From Cupriavidus sp. D384 (lineage in GTDB: Bacteria > Pseudomonadota > Gammaproteobacteria > Burkholderiales > Burkholderiaceae), in the NCBI RefSeq assembly GCF_001652915.1, contig NZ_BBQI01000095.1, forward strand, positions 1 through 64,000: a stretch of DNA of 64,000 nucleotides, read 5' to 3'. The notes beneath the pieces were generated by a model that saw only the letters and a list, made by a program, of their open reading frames with translations, ran no database searches and was not told the origin of the DNA. The position numbers and the translations under genes are program-made. Positions 19,026 to 28,443 of this stretch are shown here, piece after piece (the stretch's first letter is position 1; each line of letters starts with the position of its first letter).

Positions 19026-20090
19026 TTACTGCACGACCTGGGCGAGCTTGCCCGACTTGTACTGGCCGGCGATGTCGACCAGCGACACGGCCTTGATCTT
19101 GCTGGCCTGACCTTCGCAACCGAAGGCGATGTAGCGGGCCTTGCAAACCTGCTTGGCGGCTTCGCGGGCCGGCTTCAGGTATTCGCGGGGGTCGAACTTG
19201 CTCGGGTTTTCCACGAAGAAGCGGCGGATCGCGCCGGTCATCGCCAGGCGGATGTCGGTGTCGATGTTGATCTTGCGCACGCCGTACTTGATGGCTTCCT
19301 GGATTTCTTCCACCGGCACGCCGTACGTTTCCTTCATGTCGCCACCGAACTGGCGGATCTCGGCCAGCAGTTCCTGCGGCACCGACGACGAACCGTGCAT
19401 CACCAGGTGCGTGTTCGGGATGCGGGCGTGGATTTCCTTGATACGGCCGATGGCCAGGATGTCGCCCGTGGGCTTGCGCGTGAACTTGTACGCGCCGTGC
19501 GACGTGCCGATGGCGATGGCCAGTGCGTCCAGCTGCGTGGCCTTGACGAAGTCGGCAGCCTGCTCCGGATCGGTCAGCAGCATCGAGTGGTCGAGCTTGC
19601 CTTCGGCGCCGATGCCGTCTTCCTCGCCGGCCTCACCGGTTTCCAGCGAGCCCAGGCAGCCCAGTTCGCCTTCCACGGTCACGCCCAGCGCGTGGGCCAT
19701 CTGCACGACCTTGCGGGTCACGTCGACGTTGTATTCGTAGTCCGACGGGGTCTTGCCGTCTTCCTTGAGCGAACCGTCCATCATCACCGACGAGAAGTTC
19801 AGGTCGATGGCGGCCTGGCAGATCGCCGGCGACTGGCCGTGATCCTGGTGCATCACCACGGGGATGTGCGGGTAGGCTTCCACGGCGGCTTCGATCAGGT
19901 GACGCAGGAAGTGCTCGCCAGCGTATTTGCGCGCACCTGCCGAGGCTTGCATGATCACCGGGGCGTTGACCTCGTCGGCGGCCTGCATGATGGCCTGGAC
20001 CTGTTCGAGGTTGTTCACGTTGAAGGCCGGCAGACCATAGTTGTTCTCGGCGGCATGGTCCAGCAGCTGGCGCATGGATACGAGTGGCAT
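19026..20090 (-). CDS. fba: Fructose-bisphosphate aldolase, class II
   Basis: Zinc-dependent aldolase of 354 residues, the Calvin-cycle-type subgroup (CbbA/Fba) typical of betaproteobacteria, acting in glycolysis and gluconeogenesis. Visible motifs are VVMHQDHGQSPAICQ (metal-binding His and catalytic Asp), VEGELGCLGSLETGEAG, GTSHGAYKF and LVMHGSSSVP. A strong ribosome site (AGGAG, 8 bases ahead) supports the ATG at 20090. It lies between pyk and purC in a run of central metabolic genes, all on the minus strand. Confidence 0.97.
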   Translation of the reverse strand: MPLVSMRQLLDHAAENNYGLPAFNVNNLEQVQAIMQAADEVNAPVIMQASAGARKYAGEHFLRHLIEAAVEAYPHIPVVMHQDHGQSPAICQAAIDLNFSSVMMDGSLKEDGKTPSDYEYNVDVTRKVVQMAHALGVTVEGELGCLGSLETGEAGEEDGIGAEGKLDHSMLLTDPEQAADFVKATQLDALAIAIGTSHGAYKFTRKPTGDILAIGRIKEIHARIPNTHLVMHGSSSVPQELLAEIRQFGGDMKETYGVPVEEIQEAIKYGVRKINIDTDIRLAMTGAIRRFFVENPSKFDPREYLKPAREAAKQVCKARYIAFGCEGQASKIKAVSLVDIAGQYKSGKLAQVVQ

Positions 20091-20204
20091 GTCTAACTCC
20101 TGAATAAAAAAACGGTATCTAGTATTTTTTCGATGCTGCGCCGGGCAGGTTCGCGCATCCGCGGTGCGCCGTCCGTGCAGCGCACCACATCGGACGTCAT
20201 CTCT

Positions 20205-21650
20205 TTACTTGAACTTGCTGCCGACCCTCACGATCTTCAGCGTGTTCGTGCCGCCGGCCTGGCCCATCGGCTCGCCAATCGTCAGCACAATGAAATCGCC
20301 ATGCTGCACGGCACCCTGTGCCAGCAGCAGTTCCTCGGCCTGTTCCAGCGCCTCGTCCCGGTCGGTGCTCGACTGCAGCGGCAGCGGCACCACATTGCGG
20401 TAGAGCTGCATCTTGCGCTGCGACGCCAGGTTCGGCGTCATGGCATAGATCGGCACATGGATGCGGTGACGGCTCATCCACAAAGCAGTGGCGCCCGAAT
20501 CGGTCAGCGCGGCAATTGCCTTCACGCCTAGATGATAGGCCGTGAACAGCGCACCCATGGCAATCGACTGATCGATGCGCGAGAACGTCTGGTTCAGGAA
20601 ATCGGTGTCGAGCTGCACCACCTCGGACTTCTCGGCTTCCAGGCAGATCGCGGCCATGGCTTCGACCGTTTCCACCGGATAGCGGCCGGCGGCGGTCTCG
20701 GCCGACGTCATCACGGCGTCGGTGCCATCCAGCACGGCGTTTGCCACGTCCGACACCTCGGCGCGCGTCGGCACCGGGTTGACGATCATGCTTTCCATCA
20801 TCTGGGTGGCCGTGATCGTCAGCTTGTTGGCCTCGCGGGCCAGGCGGATCATGCGCTTCTGCAGCGCCGGCACGGCCGCGTTGCCCACTTCCACGGCCAG
20901 GTCGCCGCGGGCCACCATGATGCCGTCCGATGCGTTCAGGATTTCCTCGAGCACACCGGGGCGGATGGCCTCGGCGCGTTCGATCTTGGCGATCATGCGC
21001 GCCTTGTGGTTGTGCGGCTGGCCGGCCACGTTGGCCAGCTGGCGCGCCATTTCCATGTCGGTGGCGTTCTTCGGGAAGCTGACGGCCACGTAGTCGGCGT
21101 GCAGGGCCATGGCGGTCTTGATGTCCTCCATGTCCTTGGCGGTCAGCGCCGGCGCCGACAGGCCGCCACCCTGGCGGTTGATGCCCTTGTTGTTCGACAG
21201 GTCGCCGCCCACGCGCACCGTGGTGAAGATCTCGCTGCCGATCACGCGGTCCACCACCAGCACGATCAGGCCGTCATTGAGCAGCAGCACATCGCCCGGG
21301 CCCACGTCGCGCGGCAGGTCCTTGTAGTCCAGCCCCACGCGCTCCTGGGTGCCGGTCTCGCAGGTGGAGTCCAGCACGAACGCATCGCCGGCCTTCAGCG
21401 TGACCTTGCCGTTCTCGAACTTGCCCACGCGGATCTTGGGCCCCTGCAGGTCGGCCATGATTGCCACCTCGCGGCCGCAGGCCGTGGCGGCCTCGCGTAC
21501 CAGCGCGGCGCGGTCGATATGGTCCTGCGCGGTGCCGTGCGAGAAATTCAGGCGCACCACGTCGACACCGGCCCCGATCATGCGGGTCAGCACTTCCAGC
21601 GAGCTGGATGCGGGGCCAATCGTGGCAACGATCTTGGTGGAACGGGTCAT
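20205..21650 (-). CDS. pyk: Pyruvate kinase
   Basis: Converts phosphoenolpyruvate and ADP to pyruvate and ATP. From the ATG at 21650 (MTRSTKIVATIGPASSS) it has 481 residues, the normal length. Substrate and metal motifs are VVRLNFSHG, IMADLQGPKIRVG, the catalytic lysine region AVSFPKNATDMEMAR, and MIAKIERAEAI followed by IMVARGDLAVEVG. The C-terminal allosteric domain is complete. A longer upstream reading frame overlaps the pgk 3' end and is not supported. Distance to pgk is 97 bases and to fba 114. Confidence 0.97.
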   Translation of the reverse strand: MTRSTKIVATIGPASSSLEVLTRMIGAGVDVVRLNFSHGTAQDHIDRAALVREAATACGREVAIMADLQGPKIRVGKFENGKVTLKAGDAFVLDSTCETGTQERVGLDYKDLPRDVGPGDVLLLNDGLIVLVVDRVIGSEIFTTVRVGGDLSNNKGINRQGGGLSAPALTAKDMEDIKTAMALHADYVAVSFPKNATDMEMARQLANVAGQPHNHKARMIAKIERAEAIRPGVLEEILNASDGIMVARGDLAVEVGNAAVPALQKRMIRLAREANKLTITATQMMESMIVNPVPTRAEVSDVANAVLDGTDAVMTSAETAAGRYPVETVEAMAAICLEAEKSEVVQLDTDFLNQTFSRIDQSIAMGALFTAYHLGVKAIAALTDSGATALWMSRHRIHVPIYAMTPNLASQRKMQLYRNVVPLPLQSSTDRDEALEQAEELLLAQGAVQHGDFIVLTIGEPMGQAGGTNTLKIVRVGSKFK

Positions 21651-21747
21651 GCGGGCGGTTTCCTGGGGTTGGCTGCTTATGGGCTTGCGGGCTTCAGGGG
21701 CAACTGGCGCCGGGCCGGCCGGCTCGCGCCGCCAGCCCGTGCGGGCT

Positions 21748-22944
21748 TCAGCCTGCAGCGCGTTGTTCCAGCACTTCGAACGCCGGCAGCTTCTTGCCTT
21801 CCAGGAACTCCAGGAAGGCGCCGCCGCCGGTGGAGATATAGCCGATCCGGTCGGCAATGCCGTACTTGGCGATGGCGGCCAGCGTGTCGCCGCCACCGGC
21901 GATCGAGAACGCCTTCGACGTGGCGATGGCTTCGGCCAGCACCTTGGTGCCGTTGCCGAACTGGTCGAATTCGAACACGCCCACCGGGCCGTTCCAGACG
22001 ATGGTGCCGGCGGCCTGGAGCTGGTCGGCCAGCATGGCGGCGGTCTTCGGGCCGATATCCAGGATCATGTCGTCGTCGGCCACGTCCTTGACGTCCTTGA
22101 CCGTGGCGGCAGCCGTTGCGCTGAATTCCTTGGCGCAGACCACGTCCACCGGAATCGGCACCGATGCGCCGCGGGCGGCCATGATGTCGATGATGGCACG
22201 GGCGTCGCCCACCAGGTCGGCCTCGGCCAGCGACTTGCCGATCTTCAGGCCGGCGGCCAGCATGAACGTGTTGGCGATGCCGCCACCGACCACGAGACCG
22301 TCGACCTTGTCGGCCAGCGCCTTCAGGATGGTCAGCTTGGTCGATACCTTCGAGCCGGCCACGATGGCTACCAGCGGACGCGCCGGCTGGCCCAGCGCGC
22401 GGCCCAGCGCGTCGATCTCGGCGGCCAGCAGCGGGCCGGCGCAGGCGATCGGCGCGAACCTGGCGATACCGTGGGTGGTGGCTTCGGCGCGGTGCGCGGT
22501 GCCGAAGGCGTCATTGACGTAGACGTCGCAGAGCCTGGCCATCTTCTGGGCCAGCTCGTCGCTGTTCTTCTTCTCGCCCTTGTTGACGCGGCAGTTTTCC
22601 AGCAGCACCACCTGGCCGGGCGCCACTTCCACGCCGTCGACCCAGTTCTGCACCAGCTTTACCGGCTTGCCGAGCAGTTCCGACAGGCGCGTGGCGATCG
22701 GGGCCAGCGAATCTTCGGGCTTGAACTCGCCCTCGGTCGGGCGGCCCAGATGTGATGTCACCATCACGGCCGCACCAGCTTCCAGGCAGGCCTGGATGGC
22801 AGGCACCGACGCGCGGATACGCGTGTCCTCGGTGATGTTGCCTGCGTCGTCTTGCGGCACGTTCAGGTCGGCGCGGATAAACACACGCTTGCCGGAGAGT
22901 TTGCCTTGGGAAATGAGATCGGTAAGACGCAGGACAGAGGTCAT
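21748..22944 (-). CDS. pgk: Phosphoglycerate kinase
   Basis: Transfers phosphate between 1,3-bisphosphoglycerate and ADP. The 398 residues include the signature RVFIRADLNVPQD, the substrate-binding VMVTSHLGRPTEGEF, VAIVAGSKVSTKLTIL at the hinge and the C-terminal GGGDTLAAI nucleotide loop. It is the first gene of the minus-strand run pgk-pyk-fba-pur. A TAAAAT box on the minus strand at 23005-23010 could be its -10 element. The divergent neighbour is the first LuxR-type gene. Confidence 0.97.
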   Translation of the reverse strand: MTSVLRLTDLISQGKLSGKRVFIRADLNVPQDDAGNITEDTRIRASVPAIQACLEAGAAVMVTSHLGRPTEGEFKPEDSLAPIATRLSELLGKPVKLVQNWVDGVEVAPGQVVLLENCRVNKGEKKNSDELAQKMARLCDVYVNDAFGTAHRAEATTHGIARFAPIACAGPLLAAEIDALGRALGQPARPLVAIVAGSKVSTKLTILKALADKVDGLVVGGGIANTFMLAAGLKIGKSLAEADLVGDARAIIDIMAARGASVPIPVDVVCAKEFSATAAATVKDVKDVADDDMILDIGPKTAAMLADQLQAAGTIVWNGPVGVFEFDQFGNGTKVLAEAIATSKAFSIAGGGDTLAAIAKYGIADRIGYISTGGGAFLEFLEGKKLPAFEVLEQRAAG

Positions 22945-23311
22945 GGCGATAAGAGCGGGGACGGGGACGGCATACAGCCGTCCACAGAAGTCGGGAAAAC
23001 CGCCATTTTACCTGATCGTCGTTACGGATTTGCGCCTTCCGCCGCCCGGACTCTCCGTGCGTCACACGGCCGCCCGTCATACCCCTACTTTAGGAGGGGT
23101 CATTGTCTTAACAACATCGCGGCAGCATGCGGTAATGTACGCCTTAATGTACTAAACGTACGCTCAGTCAGACACTCGAACTACTTTTGATAGTTTTAGT
23201 ACATCATGACGCGAGACAACAGCCGGCTCAGACTGGTGCCACCATTTCCGCGGACGTGCGCGACGGACACGCGGGAAGGAACAGACGTGGTGAATGCAAG
23301 GGGGTAGTCAG
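22945..23311. promoter_or_regulatory. Divergent pgk / LuxR-gene region with several dyads
   Basis: A 367-base stretch without a gene. It holds a 20-base imperfect palindrome acccctactttaggaggggt at 23081-23100 (16 of 20 positions symmetric, same length as a lux box). It also has four GTAC cores at 23137, 23149, 23158 and 23199. Two of these lie in 13-base inverted copies: TTAATGTACTAAA (23144-23156) faces TTTTAGTACATCA (23194-23206). The composition is more AT-rich than its surroundings. These look like operator sites for one or both LuxR-type regulators downstream; that role is inferred. Confidence 0.5.
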
Positions 23312-24418
23312 ATGGAACAAGCCGCCATCCACGGCGCTATCCGTGGCTTGTATGAAGGCATTCTCGATCCCGCCGCATGGCAGCAGAGCCTGCGCACGCT
23401 GACCGAGATCGCCGACACGGCGCATGCATCGATGATGGTTTGGGACACGGTGCGCGACCAGGTAACGGTCAACGAAGTAGTCAATCCCGTGGCGGAGTTG
23501 TTCACCGCCTATGAAAGCGATTTCCAGGCCATCGACCCGGCCAAGGCCTTCGCGCCCCGGCTGGTGCCGGGCGCCTGGTACATCGACGCGCGCGACCTGG
23601 GTCCCCAGGCCATGGCGCGACATCCGTTCTATCGCGATTTCTTCAATCGGTTCGACCTGCGCTCGTACGTGGCCTGCCTGGTGGAACGCCAGCCGCACTA
23701 CGAGGTGTATTTCTCGATGCAGCGCGCGCTGTCCCAGGACGCCTTCTCGGGCGAGGACACGCGCCGCCTCGACTGGGTCGTCCCGCACATGCGCAGCGCC
23801 ATTGCCATGCGCGACCGCACGCTGGCGCTGTCGACCATGGCCTCGATCTCTGCCCGCCTGCTGGAACGGCTGGCCTTCGCCGTGGGCGTCTACGCGCCCG
23901 ACCGGCACCTTCTGCTGGCGAACATGGCCGGCGAACGCTGGGCACGCCGCCTGGAACCATCGGGCAAGACCACGGCATGGCATCTGTCGCGGCCCTTTGC
24001 CGACATGGTGCAGGCAGCCTGCGATCCCGGCAATCCACTTGGCGCGCAAGCGGCGCGCGCCAGCGACGATCACGGCAACCATGCCGAAGTCCTGGTCCTG
24101 CCGCTGCCGCCCACGCATGCGTTTGCCTCGCAGTGGCAGCAGCCGGCGGCACTGGTGGTGGTGCACGAGGCCGGTGCGCCGTCGGTACTGCTGGACACCG
24201 TGCTGCGCAATCTCTACGGGCTGACGCCGGCCGAAACGCGTCTCGCGGCGCGCCTGGCAACGGGCGAAGGCTTGCCCGAGGCGGCCCGTCACATGCGCAT
24301 TCGCCACGAGACCGCGCGCACCCAGCTCAAGGCCGTCTTCCTGAAGACCGGCTGCACGAGCCAGGCGCAATTCACCCACCTGCTGACGAAGCTCGCGGCC
24401 ACGCTGGACGGAGGCTGA
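23312..24418 (+). CDS. LuxR-type helix-turn-helix regulator (first of a tandem pair)
   Basis: Probable transcription factor of 368 residues. The start at 23312 is supported by AAGGGGG 8 bases upstream. The C-terminal 65 residues form a LuxR-type HTH (LTPAETRLAARLATGEGLPEAARHMRIRHETARTQLKAVF). The N-terminal 290 residues match no domain I can name with confidence; there is no autoinducer-binding signature, receiver aspartate or Walker motif. It resembles the next gene along its whole length (shared IRGLY.G..DP.AWQ.SL start, the segment ACLV.R.P..E.Y...QR, and the HTH), so the two come from a duplication. Confidence 0.8.
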   Translation: MEQAAIHGAIRGLYEGILDPAAWQQSLRTLTEIADTAHASMMVWDTVRDQVTVNEVVNPVAELFTAYESDFQAIDPAKAFAPRLVPGAWYIDARDLGPQAMARHPFYRDFFNRFDLRSYVACLVERQPHYEVYFSMQRALSQDAFSGEDTRRLDWVVPHMRSAIAMRDRTLALSTMASISARLLERLAFAVGVYAPDRHLLLANMAGERWARRLEPSGKTTAWHLSRPFADMVQAACDPGNPLGAQAARASDDHGNHAEVLVLPLPPTHAFASQWQQPAALVVVHEAGAPSVLLDTVLRNLYGLTPAETRLAARLATGEGLPEAARHMRIRHETARTQLKAVFLKTGCTSQAQFTHLLTKLAATLDGG

Positions 24419-24562
24419 ACCCGCCCCACCGTCCCCTGCTCGCGAATCCGCGCAGCAGCCCCTGGCACGCGGCAACCACGTCGACCCCACCGCAGGTCGC
24501 GATGCATGGCGGCACCCCTCGTTCGCGTGCCCGCCGTCAAGAAGGACAGAGGAAGTAACGTA

Positions 24563-25702
24563 ATGAACGCATCTGACATGCATGAGACCATTCGTGGCCT
24601 CTATCTGGGCGTGTTCGACCCCCTTGCGTGGCAACGCAGTCTCCACGCGCTGTGCGAACAAAGCGGCAGCATCCAGGCGTCGTTGCTGGTTCTGGATACC
24701 AGCCAGCAGACCGTGCAGGTACGCCATATGGTCAACCGTGCCCCTGACAACCTCGCCATCCTGCCACCGCCCTACCGGCTGCACAGCGGCATGCCGGTAT
24801 CCGGGTCGATGCCGGTTGGCGGCTGGCATATCGACCGGCGCGACACCACCCGCGCCACCGCGCCCGACCAGGCATTTCGCGGGCAGGCGCTCGACGACGT
24901 TGGCCTGAGATCGGTCATGGCCTGCCTGGTGGACCGCCGTCCCACGCACGAGATCTATCTGGCGCTCCAGCGCCCGGCCAGCGAGGACGGCTATTCGGAG
25001 GCCGACGCCCGCGCGCTGGACTGGGCCATTCCGCATCTGCGCGAGGCCATGATCCTGCGCGACCGCACGCACGCGGTGGCGGCGCAGGGCCATGTCTCGG
25101 CAGACCTGCTGAATCGCCTGCCGTTCGGCGTGGTGGTGTTCGCGGAATCGGGCAAGGTCCTGCTGTCCAACGCGGCCGGCGAACCGTGGCCGCGCCGGCT
25201 GCTGCCCGGCGACGCCGCCGACGGCAAGGGCAGCGGGTGGCGCCTGTCGCGCCCCTTCGAAGATGTCGTGCGATCGCTGTGCGACCCCAACTCGCTGCAG
25301 CCAGCCCAGGCCATCCAGGCCATTGGCGCCGATGGCCGCGCGGCGCAGATCGTGGCCGTAGCCCTGACCCCTGCGCTCTACCTGTCTTCGGAATGGGAAG
25401 GGCAGCCGGTACTGGTTTCCATCCACGAGAACCAGGGCCCGCCGCGCGCGGTGCCGGCCGTGCTGCGCGATCTGTACGGACTGACGCCCGCCGAAAACCG
25501 GCTTGCGATGCTGCTGAACACCGGCATCGGCCTGCCGGATGCCTGCATGCAACTGGGGATCAAGCGCGAGACCGCCCGTTCGCAACTGAAGGCGATATTC
25601 ACCAAGACCGGCACCAGCACCCAGGCCCAGCTCGCCCACCTGCTGACGCGCCTGGGCGGCATCCTGGCCGAGCCCGCCGGGCACGAGGCGCAGGCCGTTT
25701 AG
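24563..25702 (+). CDS. LuxR-type helix-turn-helix regulator (second of a tandem pair)
   Basis: Probable transcription factor of 379 residues, paralogous to the preceding gene. The ATG at 24563 has GAGGAAG 8 bases upstream; the longer open frame lacks a ribosome site. The C-terminal HTH reads LTPAENRLAMLLNTGIGLPDACMQLGIKRETARSQLKAIF. The ligand or partner domain is unrecognised. Its stop (25700-25702) overlaps the convergent azlD stop, so the 3' ends share four bases. The 144 bases between the two LuxR genes show no clear terminator, so co-transcription from the dyad-rich upstream region is likely. Confidence 0.8.
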   Translation: MNASDMHETIRGLYLGVFDPLAWQRSLHALCEQSGSIQASLLVLDTSQQTVQVRHMVNRAPDNLAILPPPYRLHSGMPVSGSMPVGGWHIDRRDTTRATAPDQAFRGQALDDVGLRSVMACLVDRRPTHEIYLALQRPASEDGYSEADARALDWAIPHLREAMILRDRTHAVAAQGHVSADLLNRLPFGVVVFAESGKVLLSNAAGEPWPRRLLPGDAADGKGSGWRLSRPFEDVVRSLCDPNSLQPAQAIQAIGADGRAAQIVAVALTPALYLSSEWEGQPVLVSIHENQGPPRAVPAVLRDLYGLTPAENRLAMLLNTGIGLPDACMQLGIKRETARSQLKAIFTKTGTSTQAQLAHLLTRLGGILAEPAGHEAQAV

Positions 25703-26022
25703 CCCAGCAGCCGCAGCGCGGTGTACACCGCCATGCCCACCACGATCATCCCGACCATGCGTCTGGTCAGCACATAGCAGACCGTGGCGGCAATGCCCGC
25801 CATGAGCTTGTCGTTGCCCGGCGCGATCGTGAAGTGCCCTTCGAAGGTCAGCAGGTCGGGCAGGATGATGGCCGCCAGCGCGGCGGCCGGCGCATAGCGC
25901 AGCGCGCGCTGGATGCGGTCGGGCACCGTCACGCGCTCGCCCGCCATCAGGAACAGCGCACGCGAGAACACGGTCACCACGGTCATGCCGAGGATGGCGA
26001 TCCAGGTATCGAGATGGCTCAT
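25699..26022 (-). CDS. azlD: AzlD-family branched-chain amino acid exporter subunit
   Basis: Small hydrophobic protein of 107 residues with about four membrane helices, the companion subunit of AzlC; together they export branched-chain amino acids (LIV-E family, as BrnEF). The start at 26022 overlaps the azlC stop by four bases (ATGA), which indicates translational coupling. Recognisable stretches are TRALFLMAGE-type text in TVVTVFSRALFLMAG and RALRYAPAAALAAIILPDLL. Its 3' end overlaps that of the convergent LuxR gene. Confidence 0.92.
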   Translation of the reverse strand: MSHLDTWIAILGMTVVTVFSRALFLMAGERVTVPDRIQRALRYAPAAALAAIILPDLLTFEGHFTIAPGNDKLMAGIAATVCYVLTRRMVGMIVVGMAVYTALRLLG

Positions 26023-26816
26023 GCCTGGTCTCCGGTTGGCTGGCGGCCCTTGCGGGCGCGGATACCCTTCAGCGTGGCGCGCGCTGCCATCTCGTCGCTG
26101 GCCATGCCGGCGGCAATCGCGGCCACCACGGCAATCACCAGCGCCAGACGGTATGGCAGGTCGAAGCACAGCAGCGCCACCACCGCCGACACCACCACGG
26201 CCATCAGCGTCGAGCGCGAATTGATTGTCGCGATCATCACCGGGATCAGCGCCAGCGTGCCCGCCAGCGCCAGGCCCCAGCTGTCCGGGAACAGGCTTGC
26301 CAGCAGGATGCCGATGATCGACGACACCTGCCACGTGGCGCCGTTGATCAGCGCCATGCCCCAGAAGTACCCTTCCTTGCCCGGCGCGTAGCCCGGCTCG
26401 GCATAGCGCTGCATGAAATAGACGAAGTGCAGGTCGCCATTGAAGAAGCCCAGCAGCGTGCGGCGCCAGCCCGGCAGGTAGTTGAAGTGCGGCTGCAGCG
26501 CGGCGCTGAAGATCACGAAGCGCAGGTTGACCACTGCCGCCGTGAGCCAGACCGTCCAGATCGGCATGCCCGCCGCGAACAGCGGCAGCACGGCAAGCTG
26601 GGCAGACCCCGCGTAGACCAGCAGCGACATGCCGATGGCCTCCGGCACGGTCAGCGCCGACTTGCTCATTGCCACCCCGGTGACCAGGCCCCAGGAAAAT
26701 ACCGCGGGCAGCGAGGGCGCGAAAAATCGCGCGCCGTCGAGAAAGGCGTTGCGCTCCACCTCGGCAAAGCGATGCCAGAGGCGCAACCACACCGGGGACG
26801 ACTGTCGGGGTGTCAT
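26019..26816 (-). CDS. azlC: AzlC-family branched-chain amino acid exporter subunit
   Basis: Membrane protein, 265 residues from the ATG at 26816 (an ATG at 26861 would add 15 residues; neither has a strong ribosome site). The family signature FFAPSLPAVFSWGLVTGVAMSKSAL and the following helices YAGSAQLAVLPLF and VVNLRFVIFSAALQPHF are typical of AzlC. With AzlD it forms a two-component exporter for Leu/Ile/Val. In related genomes azlCD lies close to ilvE; here an amidase, an MFS transporter and a SNF2 gene lie between azlC and the ilvE remnant. Confidence 0.92.
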   Translation of the reverse strand: MTPRQSSPVWLRLWHRFAEVERNAFLDGARFFAPSLPAVFSWGLVTGVAMSKSALTVPEAIGMSLLVYAGSAQLAVLPLFAAGMPIWTVWLTAAVVNLRFVIFSAALQPHFNYLPGWRRTLLGFFNGDLHFVYFMQRYAEPGYAPGKEGYFWGMALINGATWQVSSIIGILLASLFPDSWGLALAGTLALIPVMIATINSRSTLMAVVVSAVVALLCFDLPYRLALVIAVVAAIAAGMASDEMAARATLKGIRARKGRQPTGDQA

Positions 26817-27087
26817 GGCGAGATGAGAAGAGACGGTACGGCAGGCCGTCTTGTGCGGCATTGCCGTCAGGAAGGACCATCGGCCACGCGGGACGCGTGG
26901 CCGATGGCGGAGCAGCCATTATAGGGCCGCCAGTGCCGCTGGTAAGCAGCGGCTTAATTGCGGGCGGCGCGACTGTTGTTTCGAGGTCAAAGCGCCGCCG
27001 TCACATGGCAATCCGGCCAGCATCCGGCCACGCAGGTCCAGGCAGATCCAGGCAGATGCGGGTTGGCCCAGACCCGCCCGGATCAAG

Positions 27088-28425
27088 TCATGCGGGCTTG
27101 CCGGCCGGCGCAACCGGCGCCAGCGCCGTTGCGGCCGTGGCGCCTGCCGGCTCGGTGGCGTCGTCATGGTCGTCGCCGCCACCGGCCTGGCCAAGGTCGA
27201 TGCCCGAGGTCTCGGGCAGCAACGCCGCGGACACCATCACCAGCGCGTAGCCGACCCCGGCCACCATGGCGATGGCAAGCGCCAGCGACGTGCGTCCGCT
27301 GTTGAGCCACCCCACGGCCAGCGGGAAAAACGAGCCGATCACACGGCCCAGGTTGTACGCCACACCGTAGCCGGTGGCCCGCACGCCGCTCGGGTACGAC
27401 TCGGAAATGGTGGCGCCGATACCCGAGAACACGCCCTGCATCAGCACCCCGAGCGGAAAGCCCAGGAACAGCATCGACGTGTTCGAGACCGGAATCACCA
27501 TGTAGATCATCGCCATCACGAAAGCGCCGGCGGCAAACGCGATATAGGTCAGGCGCCGGCCCCAGCGGTCGGTGGCATAGGCGCCGGCCACGTAGCCGAC
27601 CAGCGAACCCAGGATCGTCACGGCCAGGTACGAACTGGTGCCGAATACGGACAGTCCGCGCTCGGTCTTCAGGAACGTCGGCAGCCAGGTGGCAATGGCG
27701 TAGTAGGCGCCCAGCATGCCGCCCGACAGCAGGCTGCACAGCAGTGTCTTCTTCAGCAGCGGCTTGCGGAACACGCGCGCCAGGTCGGCAGAGGCCGAGA
27801 CCTTGCCGCGTTCGGCGCGGCTTTTCAGGAAGACTTCGGGCTCCTCCAGGTTGCGGCGCAGGTAGACCACCACCAGCGCCGGCAGGATGCCCAGGAAGAA
27901 GCAGACGCGCCACGCCACTTCGGGCTCGAACAGGTTGAACGTGATGGCATAGGCGATGGCTGCGCCGCCCCAGCCAAACGAATAGCTGCTGGCCGTAAAA
28001 CCCGAGTACTTGCCGCGATGCGCCGGATTGCGGATCAGCTCGGTCACCAGCACCATGCACAGCGACGATTCCCCGCCGAAGCCCAGGCCCTGCAGCATGC
28101 GGAATACCATCAGCTGTTCTGGCGAATTGGCGATGCCGCACAGGAAGCAGGACACCGCGAATACCAGGATGGTCCAGCGCAGCACGCGCACGCGGCCAAA
28201 GCGGTCGGCCAGCAGGCCCGCGCCAACGGCGCCGACCAGCGACGACACCAGCGTCCACGTGACGATGGCGCCCGCCATCGACTTGCTCATGCCCCACTGC
28301 GCCAGCAGCGTCGAAATCAAAAACGAATAGATCATGAAGTCGAACACGTCGACCGCATGCCCCAGGAACGCCCCGTAGAACCCCTTGCGCTCGGCGCGCG
28401 ACAACTCCTTGAACCAGTCCAGCAT
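27088..28425 (-). CDS. Major facilitator superfamily transporter (probable metabolite:H+ symporter)
   Basis: Inner-membrane carrier of 445 residues with 12 predicted helices. Motif A between helices 2 and 3 is GLLADRFGRVRVLRW (about 70-84), with a degenerate copy AYATDRWGRRLTY in the second half. The N-terminus (GFYGAFLGHAVDVFDFMIYSF) resembles sugar-acid/lactate or aromatic-acid symporters, but the substrate cannot be fixed. The C-terminal 45 residues are an Asp/Gly/Ala-rich hydrophilic tail. A good ribosome site (AGGGGAGG) precedes the ATG. It is downstream of the amidase gene by 47 bases, so it may import the amide that the amidase hydrolyses. Confidence 0.88.
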   Translation of the reverse strand: MLDWFKELSRAERKGFYGAFLGHAVDVFDFMIYSFLISTLLAQWGMSKSMAGAIVTWTLVSSLVGAVGAGLLADRFGRVRVLRWTILVFAVSCFLCGIANSPEQLMVFRMLQGLGFGGESSLCMVLVTELIRNPAHRGKYSGFTASSYSFGWGGAAIAYAITFNLFEPEVAWRVCFFLGILPALVVVYLRRNLEEPEVFLKSRAERGKVSASADLARVFRKPLLKKTLLCSLLSGGMLGAYYAIATWLPTFLKTERGLSVFGTSSYLAVTILGSLVGYVAGAYATDRWGRRLTYIAFAAGAFVMAMIYMVIPVSNTSMLFLGFPLGVLMQGVFSGIGATISESYPSGVRATGYGVAYNLGRVIGSFFPLAVGWLNSGRTSLALAIAMVAGVGYALVMVSAALLPETSGIDLGQAGGGDDHDDATEPAGATAATALAPVAPAGKPA

Positions 28426-28443
28426 GATCGCCCTCCCCTTTTA

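Noticed and set aside
16234..19110. 958-codon plus-strand frame across purK, purE and purC
   Set aside because: It is antisense to three well-identified purine genes, and its composition is that of a GC shadow.
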